Positions 8,760 through 16,443 of a stretch of DNA of 64,000 nt are shown piece by piece. This DNA is from Edaphobacter modestus (lineage in GTDB: Bacteria; Acidobacteriota; Terriglobia; Terriglobales; Acidobacteriaceae), in NCBI RefSeq assembly GCF_004217555.1, contig NZ_SHKW01000001.1:4960001-5024000 (forward strand). Reading direction: 5' to 3'. Position 1 is the stretch's first letter; the number at the start of each line of letters is the position of its first letter. The notes under the pieces were generated by a model. It made no database searches. It was not told the origin of the DNA and saw nothing but the letters and a program-made list of their open reading frames with translations. The position numbers and the translations under genes were made by a program.

Positions 8760-9743
8760 TCAGTGTGAGGTAGCACTGCCAGCGCCGGTCAGCTCATCGT
8801 ATGTAAGCCGCTTGCCTGCCACCTGCGATAGGGCCTTGTTGAAACGCTGTACGTCCGTCTTGTTCTGGCGATTGTTGAAGCGGAACATCTGTTCATCCAA
8901 ATAGCGGTCAAGGTGGAACGGTTCTACTGCAACATAGGTTCCTGCCAGATTTCGCTTCATCAGCGACCAGAAGTTTTCAAGGCAGTTTGTATGTACCTGA
9001 CCACGGACGTATTCGTCAGCATGGTTGACCGTTTCATGGACGTATTTGGCTTTCAGCCCGTCATACGCTACAGCCTGATCGGTATAGATACGTGAGCCGA
9101 AGTTGATACCGTTAAGAATCTCTTTCTGCAAAGTCTCGCGGCGGGTGTTGGGAACAACCTTAGCTCTAACCTCACGGCTGGTGCGGTCAAATATTCCCAT
9201 CACGGGCGTCTTGCCAGCGTAGCGAGTCGTATTTTTCCATGCCGGAACTTTCGATAGTTCGTTCTGTATTTTGACCTTGCGGCTATGGTGCATGTTCTTC
9301 ACCTTTGCGCCGACATAAGCCTCATCTACTTCAACCTCTCCGCCTTCATTGCTGCCCATCTTGGAGGCTTTATCGTCCTTCATTGCTTCGCGGATGCGGT
9401 GGAGCATAAACCATGCACTTCTCTGCGTGACGCCTATTGTCCTTCCCAGTTCATAGGAGCTAACGCCATTACGGCAGTTCGCCAGCATCCACATTGCCAG
9501 CATCCATTTATCAAGGGTGATGGCGGAATCTTCAAAGATTGTCCCAACCTTGAGAGAGAACTGCTTATCGCAGCCGTAGCAGAACCAAATCCGGCGAGTT
9601 TTGATGAAGGAATGCTTCTCAGAACCGCAACGGGGGCAGGAAACCAGACCGTCTGGCCAACGGAAGTTCAAAGCGTACTGAAAAGCACGGTCAGCATCGC
9701 TAAAGTACACAATCGCTTGCTGTAATGTGCGTAGCTCATTCAT
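8760..9743 (-). CDS. IS1595 family (ISXO2-like) transposase
   Basis: A 327-residue transposase for the surrounding element. An N-terminal zinc ribbon is visible as CPRCG (Cys36, Cys39) and CYGC (Cys55, Cys58), followed by a helix-turn-helix-like region (SSYELGRTIGVTQRSAW). The ISXO2-type DDE domain has EVEVDEAYVG (Asp140), IYTDQAVAYDGL (Asp222) and HTNCLENFWSLMKR (Glu256), giving a complete acidic triad. The C-terminal RYLDEQMFRFNNR segment is typical of the family. It starts 24 bp inside the right inverted repeat. All key residues are present and there is no frameshift, so it is likely active. Confidence 0.93.
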   Translation of the reverse strand: MNELRTLQQAIVYFSDADRAFQYALNFRWPDGLVSCPRCGSEKHSFIKTRRIWFCYGCDKQFSLKVGTIFEDSAITLDKWMLAMWMLANCRNGVSSYELGRTIGVTQRSAWFMLHRIREAMKDDKASKMGSNEGGEVEVDEAYVGAKVKNMHHSRKVKIQNELSKVPAWKNTTRYAGKTPVMGIFDRTSREVRAKVVPNTRRETLQKEILNGINFGSRIYTDQAVAYDGLKAKYVHETVNHADEYVRGQVHTNCLENFWSLMKRNLAGTYVAVEPFHLDRYLDEQMFRFNNRQNKTDVQRFNKALSQVAGKRLTYDELTGAGSATSH

Positions 9744-9896
9744 AAATAAAGCCTACGCCAAATTAACATGTGCGTCAAGTGATTTATTACCACTTTATGT
9801 GTCCTGTTTTCTGGTAGTTGCGTGGGATAAGGTCTTGACAGGTTTTTATGGCGCGTTTCTGGCTCGAGTTGTTGCCTGGGAAGGGTATTCCGCGGT

Positions 9897-10238
9897 TTGA
9901 GCGTGGTGAGACGCAGGTCTCTCTACTTCGGCCCTGCCGGCCTTCGGTCGAGATGACACTTTTGGGGGCTTGGTTGTTGAGAGACGCAAGGCCGACAGGT
10001 TGCCGTGCTTAGCCAACGATGCGTTTGTGGGACGGATGAAGATGAGGGCATTCGAAAGTGTGGCGAGCAAAGGTAGGCGAAGGGCTGGAGATAGGCACCT
10101 TGGCTAGAGGATAGAGCGGTGTCTTTCCCAAGGCCGATTTGAGCTTTCGCTTCCGAGATCCTGCAAAAGAGATACTGGGATTCTTCGCCTTCGGCTCAGA
10201 ATGACGGCCGTGGGGGAGGTTTTGGGGAGGCAAGGCGG
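9897..10238. repeat. long direct repeat, copy 1
   Basis: First copy of a non-coding unit of about 340 bp, beginning TTGAGcGTGGTGAGACGCA and ending GGTTTTGGGGAGGCAAGGCGG. The second copy begins 430 bp downstream at 10327. The two are near-identical apart from scattered substitutions and small indels. No convincing reading frame runs through either copy. The unit contains short mirrored stretches such as CTTCGGCCCTGC/GGCCTTCGG and TTCGCCTTCGGCTCAGAATGACGG-like text, typical of acidobacterial intergenic repeats. Origin and function unknown. Confidence 0.75.
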
Positions 10239-10326
10239 GTCGAGCTTCGCTCGAATGCCCCACCCTTAGCGACGATAAAACTGTCGCGAAGATGGGCACA
10301 CGGCGCTCCCGTTCTCAGTGCCTGGA

Positions 10327-10654
10327 TTGAGAGTGGTGAGACGCAGGTCTCTCCACTTCGGCCCTGCGGGCCTTCGGTCGAGAGGACACTTTTGGGGGGC
10401 TTGGGTTGTTGAGAGACGCATGGCCGACAGGTTGCCCGTGCTTAGCCAACGATGCGCGGATGAAGATGGGCGCATTCCGAAAGTGTGGCGAGCAAGGGTA
10501 GGCGAAGGCTGGAGATACAGGCTAGAGGATAAAGCGGTGTCTTTCGCGAGGCCGGTTTGAGCTTTCGCTTCTGAGATCCTGCAAAGAAATACTGGGATTC
10601 TTCGCCTTCGGCTCAGAATGACGGCCGTGGGGAGGTTTTGGGGAGGCAAGGCGG
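10327..10654. repeat. long direct repeat, copy 2
   Basis: Second copy of the unit described at 9897, about 328 bp, beginning TTGAGaGTGGTGAGACGCA and ending in the same GAGGCAAGGCGG. The 88-bp spacer between the copies carries a small TCGAGC/GCTCGA hairpin at 10240-10254. Copy 2 abuts the terminator of the WxxGxW gene. Confidence 0.75.
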
Positions 10655-10663
10655 ACCAAGAAA

Positions 10664-10691
10664 GCGGGCTGAGATTTTTGTCTCAGCCCGC
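10664..10691 (-). terminator. terminator of the WxxGxW protein gene
   Basis: An 11-bp perfect stem (10664-10674 with 10681-10691, GCGGGCTGAGA/TCTCAGCCCGC) with a six-base loop lies 25 bp after the stop of the minus-strand gene. It is followed on that strand by CTTTCTT. Confidence 0.8.
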
Positions 10692-10716
10692 AAGGATTTA
10701 TCTGGAGGATCGTGGT

Positions 10717-11715
10717 TTAGCGACGTCCGCCACCGCCGCCGCCGCCGCGGGATCCACCGCCGCCACCGCCGCCACGGAATCCGCCGCCACCGCCGCCACG
10801 GAATCCGCCACGGGAACCGCCGCTGAAGTTACCGGCGCTGTTGCCACGGAAGCCACCGGAGTTACCTCCGAAGCTGGGCCGGGCCTGGGCGCTGGAGAGG
10901 CCTCCACGATTTCCAAAGCTCTGGCCGGGGTTGGAGAAGCTGCGGTTGCCGAGGTTCTGGCTCGAACCGGCAAAGTTGCGCTGCTGGACGCCGTTGGCTC
11001 CCTGGAAGTTGCCGCGGCCATTTGCACCCATCCCGCCGTAGTTGCTGCGGCCCGTCGAGACGTTTGTGGCTCCGCGGAAGTTTCCGAAGCCATTCCGGCT
11101 GCTTTGTCCGAAGCTGTTGCCACGGTTGTTGTAGTACGAGCCGCGATTTCCGGCGAAGTTGCCGCGGTTCGCCCAGCTCGACCCGCCGGGGCGTCCATCG
11201 AAGTGTCCGGCGTAAGGCCGGTTGTAGACGTAGCCGCCACGGAATCCAGGACCGAAGGTGTTATAGCAGCGGTTGTACCAGAAGCGTCCGCCACCCCAGT
11301 AGCCGCCGTAGAAGCCTACGCCGAAGTAGCCGAAGCCATAGTTGATGCCGCCGTAGTAGCCGATATTCTGACCCCAGTAACCGGCGTTCCAGAGATAGCC
11401 GCCTGTGCCATAACCCCAGTAGCCGGGAGTCCAGAGCGCACCGACGTAAGGCGGCTGAACCCAGGCACCTTGAACCCATTCATAGCCCTCTCCGGTCCAG
11501 GCCCAGTAGCCCGGGGTCCAGATGTAACCATCGCCTGGCATGGCAGGCTGAGCATAGACGGGGATTGCGGGAGGAGCAATTGCAACCGAGACGAAGACTC
11601 GTGCCTGAGCGGGCGTAGCGAAGAAGAATGCTGCGCCGGCGAAGACTGCTGTTCCGAGTACGGCCGTTCCTAGAGAGTTTCGAAGAGAGATTCGAATTTT
11701 GCGGGAGAGGTTCAT
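10717..11715 (-). CDS. secreted WxxGxW-repeat, glycine-rich protein
   Basis: A 332-residue exported protein of unknown function. The first about 40 residues form a signal peptide: a basic start, a hydrophobic stretch GTAVLGTAVFAGAAFFF, then ATPAQA as the likely cleavage site. Next come four WxxGxW motifs (WTPGYW, WVQGAW, WTPGYW, WNAGYW), known from the YXWQ/BcpO-type repeat family. Then follows a tyrosine/glycine-rich stretch, an Asn/Ser/Gly/Arg-rich region (repeated GNRG and NFxG units), and an almost pure glycine/arginine tail. The composition suggests an envelope or matrix component. It sits alone in the murG-murC gap, opposite in direction to the dcw genes, with its own terminator. Confidence 0.8.
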   Translation of the reverse strand: MNLSRKIRISLRNSLGTAVLGTAVFAGAAFFFATPAQARVFVSVAIAPPAIPVYAQPAMPGDGYIWTPGYWAWTGEGYEWVQGAWVQPPYVGALWTPGYWGYGTGGYLWNAGYWGQNIGYYGGINYGFGYFGVGFYGGYWGGGRFWYNRCYNTFGPGFRGGYVYNRPYAGHFDGRPGGSSWANRGNFAGNRGSYYNNRGNSFGQSSRNGFGNFRGATNVSTGRSNYGGMGANGRGNFQGANGVQQRNFAGSSQNLGNRSFSNPGQSFGNRGGLSSAQARPSFGGNSGGFRGNSAGNFSGGSRGGFRGGGGGGFRGGGGGGGSRGGGGGGGRR

Positions 11716-12113
11716 TGCCTGCCTTCGCCGAAGATCCTTCGTTTTTGCCCAAACGCGCGGGGTTTCGCGGATGATCGGCTGAGGTTCCTGCCCGTTTTGC
11801 CATGCGGATCAGGCACTCAGTAGTTTAGACCCTAATTGTAAGGTTTGGTTGCGTCATGTGAATGAGGATTCAGTGTCTTTCTTTTAATGATTCTGGGGTG
11901 TTTTCTCAGGGGCGTATTTGCGGAATGGAGAGGAACCGCAGATCCTTCGACTCCGCCACTGCGTGGCTTCGCTCAGGATGACACCCCGAGGGGGGTAGAT
12001 GCGTGGCTTCGCTCAGGAGGACACCCCAAGGGGTAGAGTTTGTGGTCGAGGGGGTAGTTTTGGGTTCCGAAGGGCTTCGCTGGATGCGCAGGGCGCGCTG
12101 CTAGAGTGGATTC
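11716..12113. other. intergenic region with 40-bp tandem repeat before murC
   Basis: No gene was found. Positions 11961-12000 and 12001-12040 form a tandem duplication of a 40-bp unit (GCGTGGCTTCGCTCAGGA followed by a GACACCCC-aGGGG core). Each unit contains an ACACCCC/GGGG pair able to form a small hairpin. A related GGCTTCGCTCAG string recurs at about 61784. Upstream (11716-11940) is the divergent leader of the WxxGxW gene. No clear promoter for murC could be assigned. Confidence 0.55.
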
Positions 12114-13511
12114 ATGACTGTCACTGTTGCTCCCCCTGCTCCTCTTTTCTTTGCGCCCTCGCTTCGTATTCATTTTATTGGGATTGGCGGCATCGGGATG
12201 AGCGGGATCGCGGAGATTCTGCTGACCATGGGGTATACGGTCTCGGGGAGCGACCTGCGGCGGTCGGCGGTGACGGAGCGGCTGGTGGGCCTGGGGGCGC
12301 GCGTCTTCGAGGGGCACGCGGCGGCAAATGCCGCGGGCAGCGATGTGGTGGTGACGAGCTCGGCGGTGAGCGCCGGCAACCCGGAGGTTCTGGAGGCACG
12401 GGCGCAGAAGATTCCGGTGATCCAGCGGGCGGAGATGCTGGCGGAGCTGATGCGGCTGAAGTATGGGATCGCCGTGGCGGGCATGCACGGCAAGACGACG
12501 ACGACGAGCATGGTGGCGTCGGTGCTGGCGGCAGGGGGGCTGGACCCGACGGTGGTGGTGGGCGGACGGGTGAATGCGCTGGGGTCGAATGCGCGGCTGG
12601 GAAACTCCCGCTACCTTGTGGCGGAGGCCGACGAGAGCGACCGGTCGTTTCTGAAGCTGTCGCCGGTGCTGGGAGTAGTGACGAACCTGGACCGGGAGCA
12701 CATGGACTGTTACCGGGATATGGCGGACGTGGAGTCCGCATTTGTGGAGTTCATGGACAGGGTTCCGTTCTATGGGGCGGCGGTGGCCTGCGTGGACGAC
12801 GGCTTGCTGCGAGGGGTTCTGCCGAAGGTGAGACGGCGACTCTACACGTATGGAGAGAGCGGGGAGGCGGACTTTCGCGTGACGATGCTGGAGAAAAACG
12901 GGCAGGGCTTTTCGCGCTTTGAGGTGGGGTACCGGGGGGCGGTGCTGGGCCCGTTTGCACTGCATGTTCCGGGAAAGCACAACGTGATGAACGCGACGGC
13001 GGCGGTGGCGATTGGAATGCTGCTGGGGGTAGCGCCGGAGCAGATTGTGGTGGGACTGGACGGGTTTCGCGGAGTGGAGCGCAGATTTCAGGTGAAGGGG
13101 ACCGTGCGCGGGGTGACGGTGGTGGACGACTATGGACATCATCCGACGGAGGTTCTGGCCACGCTGAGGGCGGCCCGGGAGTGCGGCTACGGCAGGGTTC
13201 TGGTGCTGTTTCAGCCGCATCGCTATTCGCGGACCAGGGAGCTGATGCGGGAGTTCGCGGACTCGTTTGGAGATGCGGACCGGGTGGAGATTCTGGATAT
13301 TTACGCGGCGAGCGAGGCGCCGATTGCGGGTGTGAGCGGAGAGGCGCTGGCAAATGCGGTTGGGCGCGAGGGTGTGGAGTACGCGGGGTCGATGGCGGAG
13401 GCAGTGGAGGCGTTGGCGCGGGAGGCACGGGAGGGGGACGTGATCGTGACGATGGGCGCGGGCAGTGTCTCCCAGGCGGCCGGGATGCTGCTGGAGCGGT
13501 TGGAAGAGTAG
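12114..13511 (+). CDS. murC: UDP-MurNAc:L-alanine ligase MurC
   Basis: Cytoplasmic ligase that adds L-alanine to UDP-MurNAc, the first stem-peptide step. The protein is 465 residues from ATG 12114. The N-domain contains IHFIGIGGIGMSGIAEILL, the P-loop AGMHGKTTTTS is at about residues 122-132, and the C-terminal domain has DDYGHHPTEV and FQPHRYSRT. All are standard MurC features. It restarts the dcw cluster after the IS/repeat interruption. No murB or ddl gene lies between it and ftsQ, unlike many dcw clusters; those functions must be encoded elsewhere. Confidence 0.96.
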   Translation: MTVTVAPPAPLFFAPSLRIHFIGIGGIGMSGIAEILLTMGYTVSGSDLRRSAVTERLVGLGARVFEGHAAANAAGSDVVVTSSAVSAGNPEVLEARAQKIPVIQRAEMLAELMRLKYGIAVAGMHGKTTTTSMVASVLAAGGLDPTVVVGGRVNALGSNARLGNSRYLVAEADESDRSFLKLSPVLGVVTNLDREHMDCYRDMADVESAFVEFMDRVPFYGAAVACVDDGLLRGVLPKVRRRLYTYGESGEADFRVTMLEKNGQGFSRFEVGYRGAVLGPFALHVPGKHNVMNATAAVAIGMLLGVAPEQIVVGLDGFRGVERRFQVKGTVRGVTVVDDYGHHPTEVLATLRAARECGYGRVLVLFQPHRYSRTRELMREFADSFGDADRVEILDIYAASEAPIAGVSGEALANAVGREGVEYAGSMAEAVEALAREAREGDVIVTMGAGSVSQAAGMLLERLEE

Positions 13512-13714
13512 CCCGGTTGGGAGAGTAGCCCTCGGTTGCAGGAACGAGCCGGTGTGGCTGGCTTTTAGCACAGGTCTTACCCACGGCATAGCAGAAAGGT
13601 GGGAGAGACAGCGGGGTGAGTTCCTGAAAGGGTACAAGCATAAAGTTTGACAGGCGAGAGGGGCGGGATTGCGGGATATAGTCAAAATGGCGATTCTCGC
13701 GGCCCTGCTCGGGT

Positions 13715-15088
13715 TTGCGAAGTGGTGACGAATCTTCGAAGCGCGGAACGGCGGTGCTGGAGGCGCCGGAGCCTTTGTCTGCTTCGGAGGAGGTCCGGCC
13801 TCGAAGAGAATCGTCTGCGCCGAAGAGGATGATGGCCCGCGAGTTTACAGACTACGAAGACGAGTTCGAAGACGACGCGCTGCCGGCACGGAGGCGGCAG
13901 AACGGCGTGCGGGTCAAGCTGCGCGGTGGGCTTCCCCGATCGCGGGGAGGGAAGTTCGCGGCGGTTGCCGCAGTGCTGACGGTTGCGGGTCTATGTGCGG
14001 CGCTGTGGATGCTGGCTCGGAACGCGATTCTGCACGATGAGCGGTTCATGATCTCCTCGGCGACGGCTATCGAGACCGAGGGCAACGCGCATGTGAGCCG
14101 GGGGCAGCTGGTGAGCCTTTTTGGAGAGGATATTGAGCGCAACATCTTTCGGGTTCCGCTGACGGAGCGGAAGGCCGAGTTGGAGGAGCTGCCGTGGGTG
14201 GCGCATGCGACGGTGATGCGGCTGCTGCCGAACCGGCTGCGCGTGGCGGTCACGGAGCGGACGCCGGTAGCGTTTGTGCGGCAGGGAAATCGCATCGGGC
14301 TGGTGGATACGAGCGGTGTTCTGCTGGACATGCCGACGGATGCGCGCGGGAAGATGCACTACTCATTTCCGGTGGTGATGGGACTGGAGGCGAAGGATCC
14401 GTTGTCGCTGCGGGCGGCGCGGATGAAGCTGTATGAGCGGTTCACGAGCGATCTGGACGGAGGCGGGGAGAAGATCTCGGAGAAGCTGAGCGAGGTGGAC
14501 CTGTCGAGCCCGGAGGACGTGCGGGCTGTGGTTCAGGACAAGGGCGGCGAGGTGATGGTGCACTTCGGCGAGGACGACTTCCTGGATCGGTATAAGAAGT
14601 TCGAGGAACATCTTCCGGAGTGGAGGAGGCTGTATCCTCACCTGGCCTCGGTGGATATGCGGTATGAGCGGCAGGTGGTTCTGGAGATGCAGCCGGGCAC
14701 GGCGGCTCCGGTGGTCGGAGAGCAGCAGGCTCCGGGGACGGATGTCGCCAAGCCTGCTATAGCCTCCGCAGCGGGAGGTTCGCCGCATGACAAGGGCGCG
14801 GTGAGCAGCCGGACGGCTGCGGGAACGCATGGTGCGCCGAAGAGTAAGGCGGTAGCAAAGCCAGTCGCGAAAGGGAAGAAACCGGCCGCGAAAAAGAGTG
14901 CTGCTGCAAAGCCGGGTGCTCCTGTAAGGCGTGGGGTGACGGAGACCAAATCGTCGGCACCGCCGGCGCCGATGTTGAAGGCAGATGGGGAGTCGTTTTG
15001 GGTTCATCCGAAGAGATCAGCAACGGAAGCAGGGCCGGGCTCGAGTATAGAGGTGAAGTATCATCCGCCGCAGGTGGCTCATTCATGA
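13715..15088 (+). CDS. ftsQ: cell division protein FtsQ with long C-terminal extension
   Basis: Bitopic divisome protein. The layout is an acidic cytoplasmic N-terminus, one transmembrane helix at about residues 81-101, a POTRA domain from about residue 112 (IETEGNAHVSRGQL to LRVAVTERTPVAFV), and the FtsQ/DivIB beta domain to about residue 330. The last 120 residues are Ala/Pro/Lys-rich and of low complexity, an unusual addition for FtsQ, which is normally about 250-300 residues. The TTG start at 13715 gives 457 residues but has no clear ribosome-binding site; ATG 13829 or 13832 (after GAAGAGG) is a reasonable alternative. The stop overlaps the ftsA start by four bases. Confidence 0.87.
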   Translation: MRSGDESSKRGTAVLEAPEPLSASEEVRPRRESSAPKRMMAREFTDYEDEFEDDALPARRRQNGVRVKLRGGLPRSRGGKFAAVAAVLTVAGLCAALWMLARNAILHDERFMISSATAIETEGNAHVSRGQLVSLFGEDIERNIFRVPLTERKAELEELPWVAHATVMRLLPNRLRVAVTERTPVAFVRQGNRIGLVDTSGVLLDMPTDARGKMHYSFPVVMGLEAKDPLSLRAARMKLYERFTSDLDGGGEKISEKLSEVDLSSPEDVRAVVQDKGGEVMVHFGEDDFLDRYKKFEEHLPEWRRLYPHLASVDMRYERQVVLEMQPGTAAPVVGEQQAPGTDVAKPAIASAAGGSPHDKGAVSSRTAAGTHGAPKSKAVAKPVAKGKKPAAKKSAAAKPGAPVRRGVTETKSSAPPAPMLKADGESFWVHPKRSATEAGPGSSIEVKYHPPQVAHS

Positions 15089-16317
15089 AGACTCAGAAGC
15101 CGGAGAATCTGATAACGGTACTGGACGCAGGAAGCACCAAGAGCTGCGTGCTGGTGGCGGAGCTGCACGATGGTGTGCTGCGCTATCGCGGGCACGGCGT
15201 CGAGCCATCGAAGGGCATGCGCAAGGGGCTGATCGCGGAGCTGGGGCCGGCGGCCGAGGCGATCAACCGCGCGGCGCTGACGGCGGAGCGCACGGCGAAG
15301 GCGGCGATTGAGACGGCCGTGGTGGGGATTGGCGGGACGCATGTGCGCGGGATGAACTCGCGTGGAGGCATCAGCCTTGGAAGCCGGATGCGCGAGATCA
15401 CGCGCGAAGAGGTGAGGGCGGCGGTGGACCGCGCGCGGAACGTGGCGCTTCCGGCGGATCGTGAGGTGCTGCACCTTCTGCCGCAGGAGTTCATCCTCGA
15501 CGACCAGCCGGGGATTCATGACCCGATCGGGATGGTGGGGAACAAGCTGGAGGTGAACCTGCACCTGTCCACGTGCTCGGGGGGCGTGGCGCAGAGCGTG
15601 ATTACGTGCGCCAATCGCGCCGGGCTCGAGGTGACGGACACGGTGTACGAGGGGATTGCGTCGGCAGAGGCGGTGCTCTCCGCCGATGAGCGCGAACTGG
15701 GTGTGTGCATCGCCGATATCGGATCGAGCACGACGGAGCTGGCGGTGTTCTTTGAGGGCTCGGTGGCGCACACGGCGGTGCTGCCGATCGGAGGCGATCA
15801 CTTCACGAACGATCTCGCGGTTGGGCTGCATGTGACGGTGGAAGAGGCCGAGTACCTGAAGAAGACGTTTGGCCATTGCGTGGTGACGGCGGTTCCCCAG
15901 CTGAACGAGATCGAGGTGGGCGGCGATCTTGCGATCTCGGGAGGGCAGCCGGCGCGGATGGTGCGGCAGCGATTCCTGGCGGAGGTCCTGGAGCCGCGGG
16001 CGAGAGAGCTGTTTACGATGATGCGCGACAACCTGCGGCAGGGAGGCGTGCTGGAGGCGCTGGGAGCAGGCTGCGTCTTCACCGGTGGAGGCTCGCTGAT
16101 CTCCGGTCTGCTGGACAACGCGGAGAGTCTGTTGCGGGTCCCGGCGCGGATCGGATATCCGGTGCCGTTGTCGCGCATGCCGGAGGAGCTGGCGAAGCCT
16201 GAGTTCTCGGCGATGATCGGGATGCTGCTGTACACCCACCGGACGCAGGTGAGGAAGGCGAGCGAAGAACAGGGGCTGCGGTCGAAGCTGAAGTCGATCT
16301 TTGCAGGAAGCTTCTAG
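15085..16317 (+). CDS. ftsA: cell division protein FtsA
   Basis: Actin-like ATPase that anchors FtsZ to the membrane. The protein is 410 residues from ATG 15085, which overlaps the ftsQ stop (ATGA). Visible features are the phosphate-1 loop VLDAGSTKSCVLVAE at the start, the 1C domain with GIGGTHVRGMNSRG, IADIGSSTTELAVF (phosphate 2), and GCVFTGGGSLISGL (adenosine loop). The C-terminal residues LRSKLKSIFAGSF resemble the amphipathic membrane-targeting helix. A longer in-frame start at 14998 would run back into ftsQ and is not favoured. Confidence 0.95.
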   Translation: MKTQKPENLITVLDAGSTKSCVLVAELHDGVLRYRGHGVEPSKGMRKGLIAELGPAAEAINRAALTAERTAKAAIETAVVGIGGTHVRGMNSRGGISLGSRMREITREEVRAAVDRARNVALPADREVLHLLPQEFILDDQPGIHDPIGMVGNKLEVNLHLSTCSGGVAQSVITCANRAGLEVTDTVYEGIASAEAVLSADERELGVCIADIGSSTTELAVFFEGSVAHTAVLPIGGDHFTNDLAVGLHVTVEEAEYLKKTFGHCVVTAVPQLNEIEVGGDLAISGGQPARMVRQRFLAEVLEPRARELFTMMRDNLRQGGVLEALGAGCVFTGGGSLISGLLDNAESLLRVPARIGYPVPLSRMPEELAKPEFSAMIGMLLYTHRTQVRKASEEQGLRSKLKSIFAGSF

Positions 16318-16443
16318 ACTGCTGGCTGCTCGCAGGAGCGACACGCGGAAGTTGAACCAGCGATGGTACGGGGAGTGGAAAACGTGGATGTTTTCGAAGT
16401 GGGGATGATGTGAGAATTGGGTTAGCGAAGGAGCACTGTATCT

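Larger units (their letters stand above)
7767..9791. mobile_element. IS1595-family (ISXO2-like) insertion sequence, complete, with passenger genes
   Basis: The element is 2025 bp, bounded by perfect 25-bp terminal inverted repeats at 7767-7791 and 9767-9791; both begin GGTAATAAATCACTTG when read inward. It is flanked by an exact 8-bp direct repeat ACTTTATG at 7759-7766 and 9792-9799, the target duplication size expected for IS1595 elements. It holds the transposase (minus strand), a 46-codon gene on the plus strand, and a second minus-strand gene for a membrane-anchored protein that seems frameshifted. Perfect ends and an intact duplication indicate a recent insertion into the murG-murC gap. 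Confidence 0.93.

Noticed and set aside
9846..10649. Several short frames within the long direct repeats
   Set aside because: They differ in frame and content between the two near-identical copies, so there is no coding constraint.
9897..10654. Long repeats considered as a CRISPR array
   Set aside because: Only two copies of over 300 bp with a single 88-bp spacer and no cas genes.
10618..11673. A 351-codon plus-strand Ala/Val-rich frame opposite the WxxGxW gene
   Set aside because: The minus-strand product has a signal peptide and WxxGxW repeats. The opposite frame is the reflection of glycine-rich codons.
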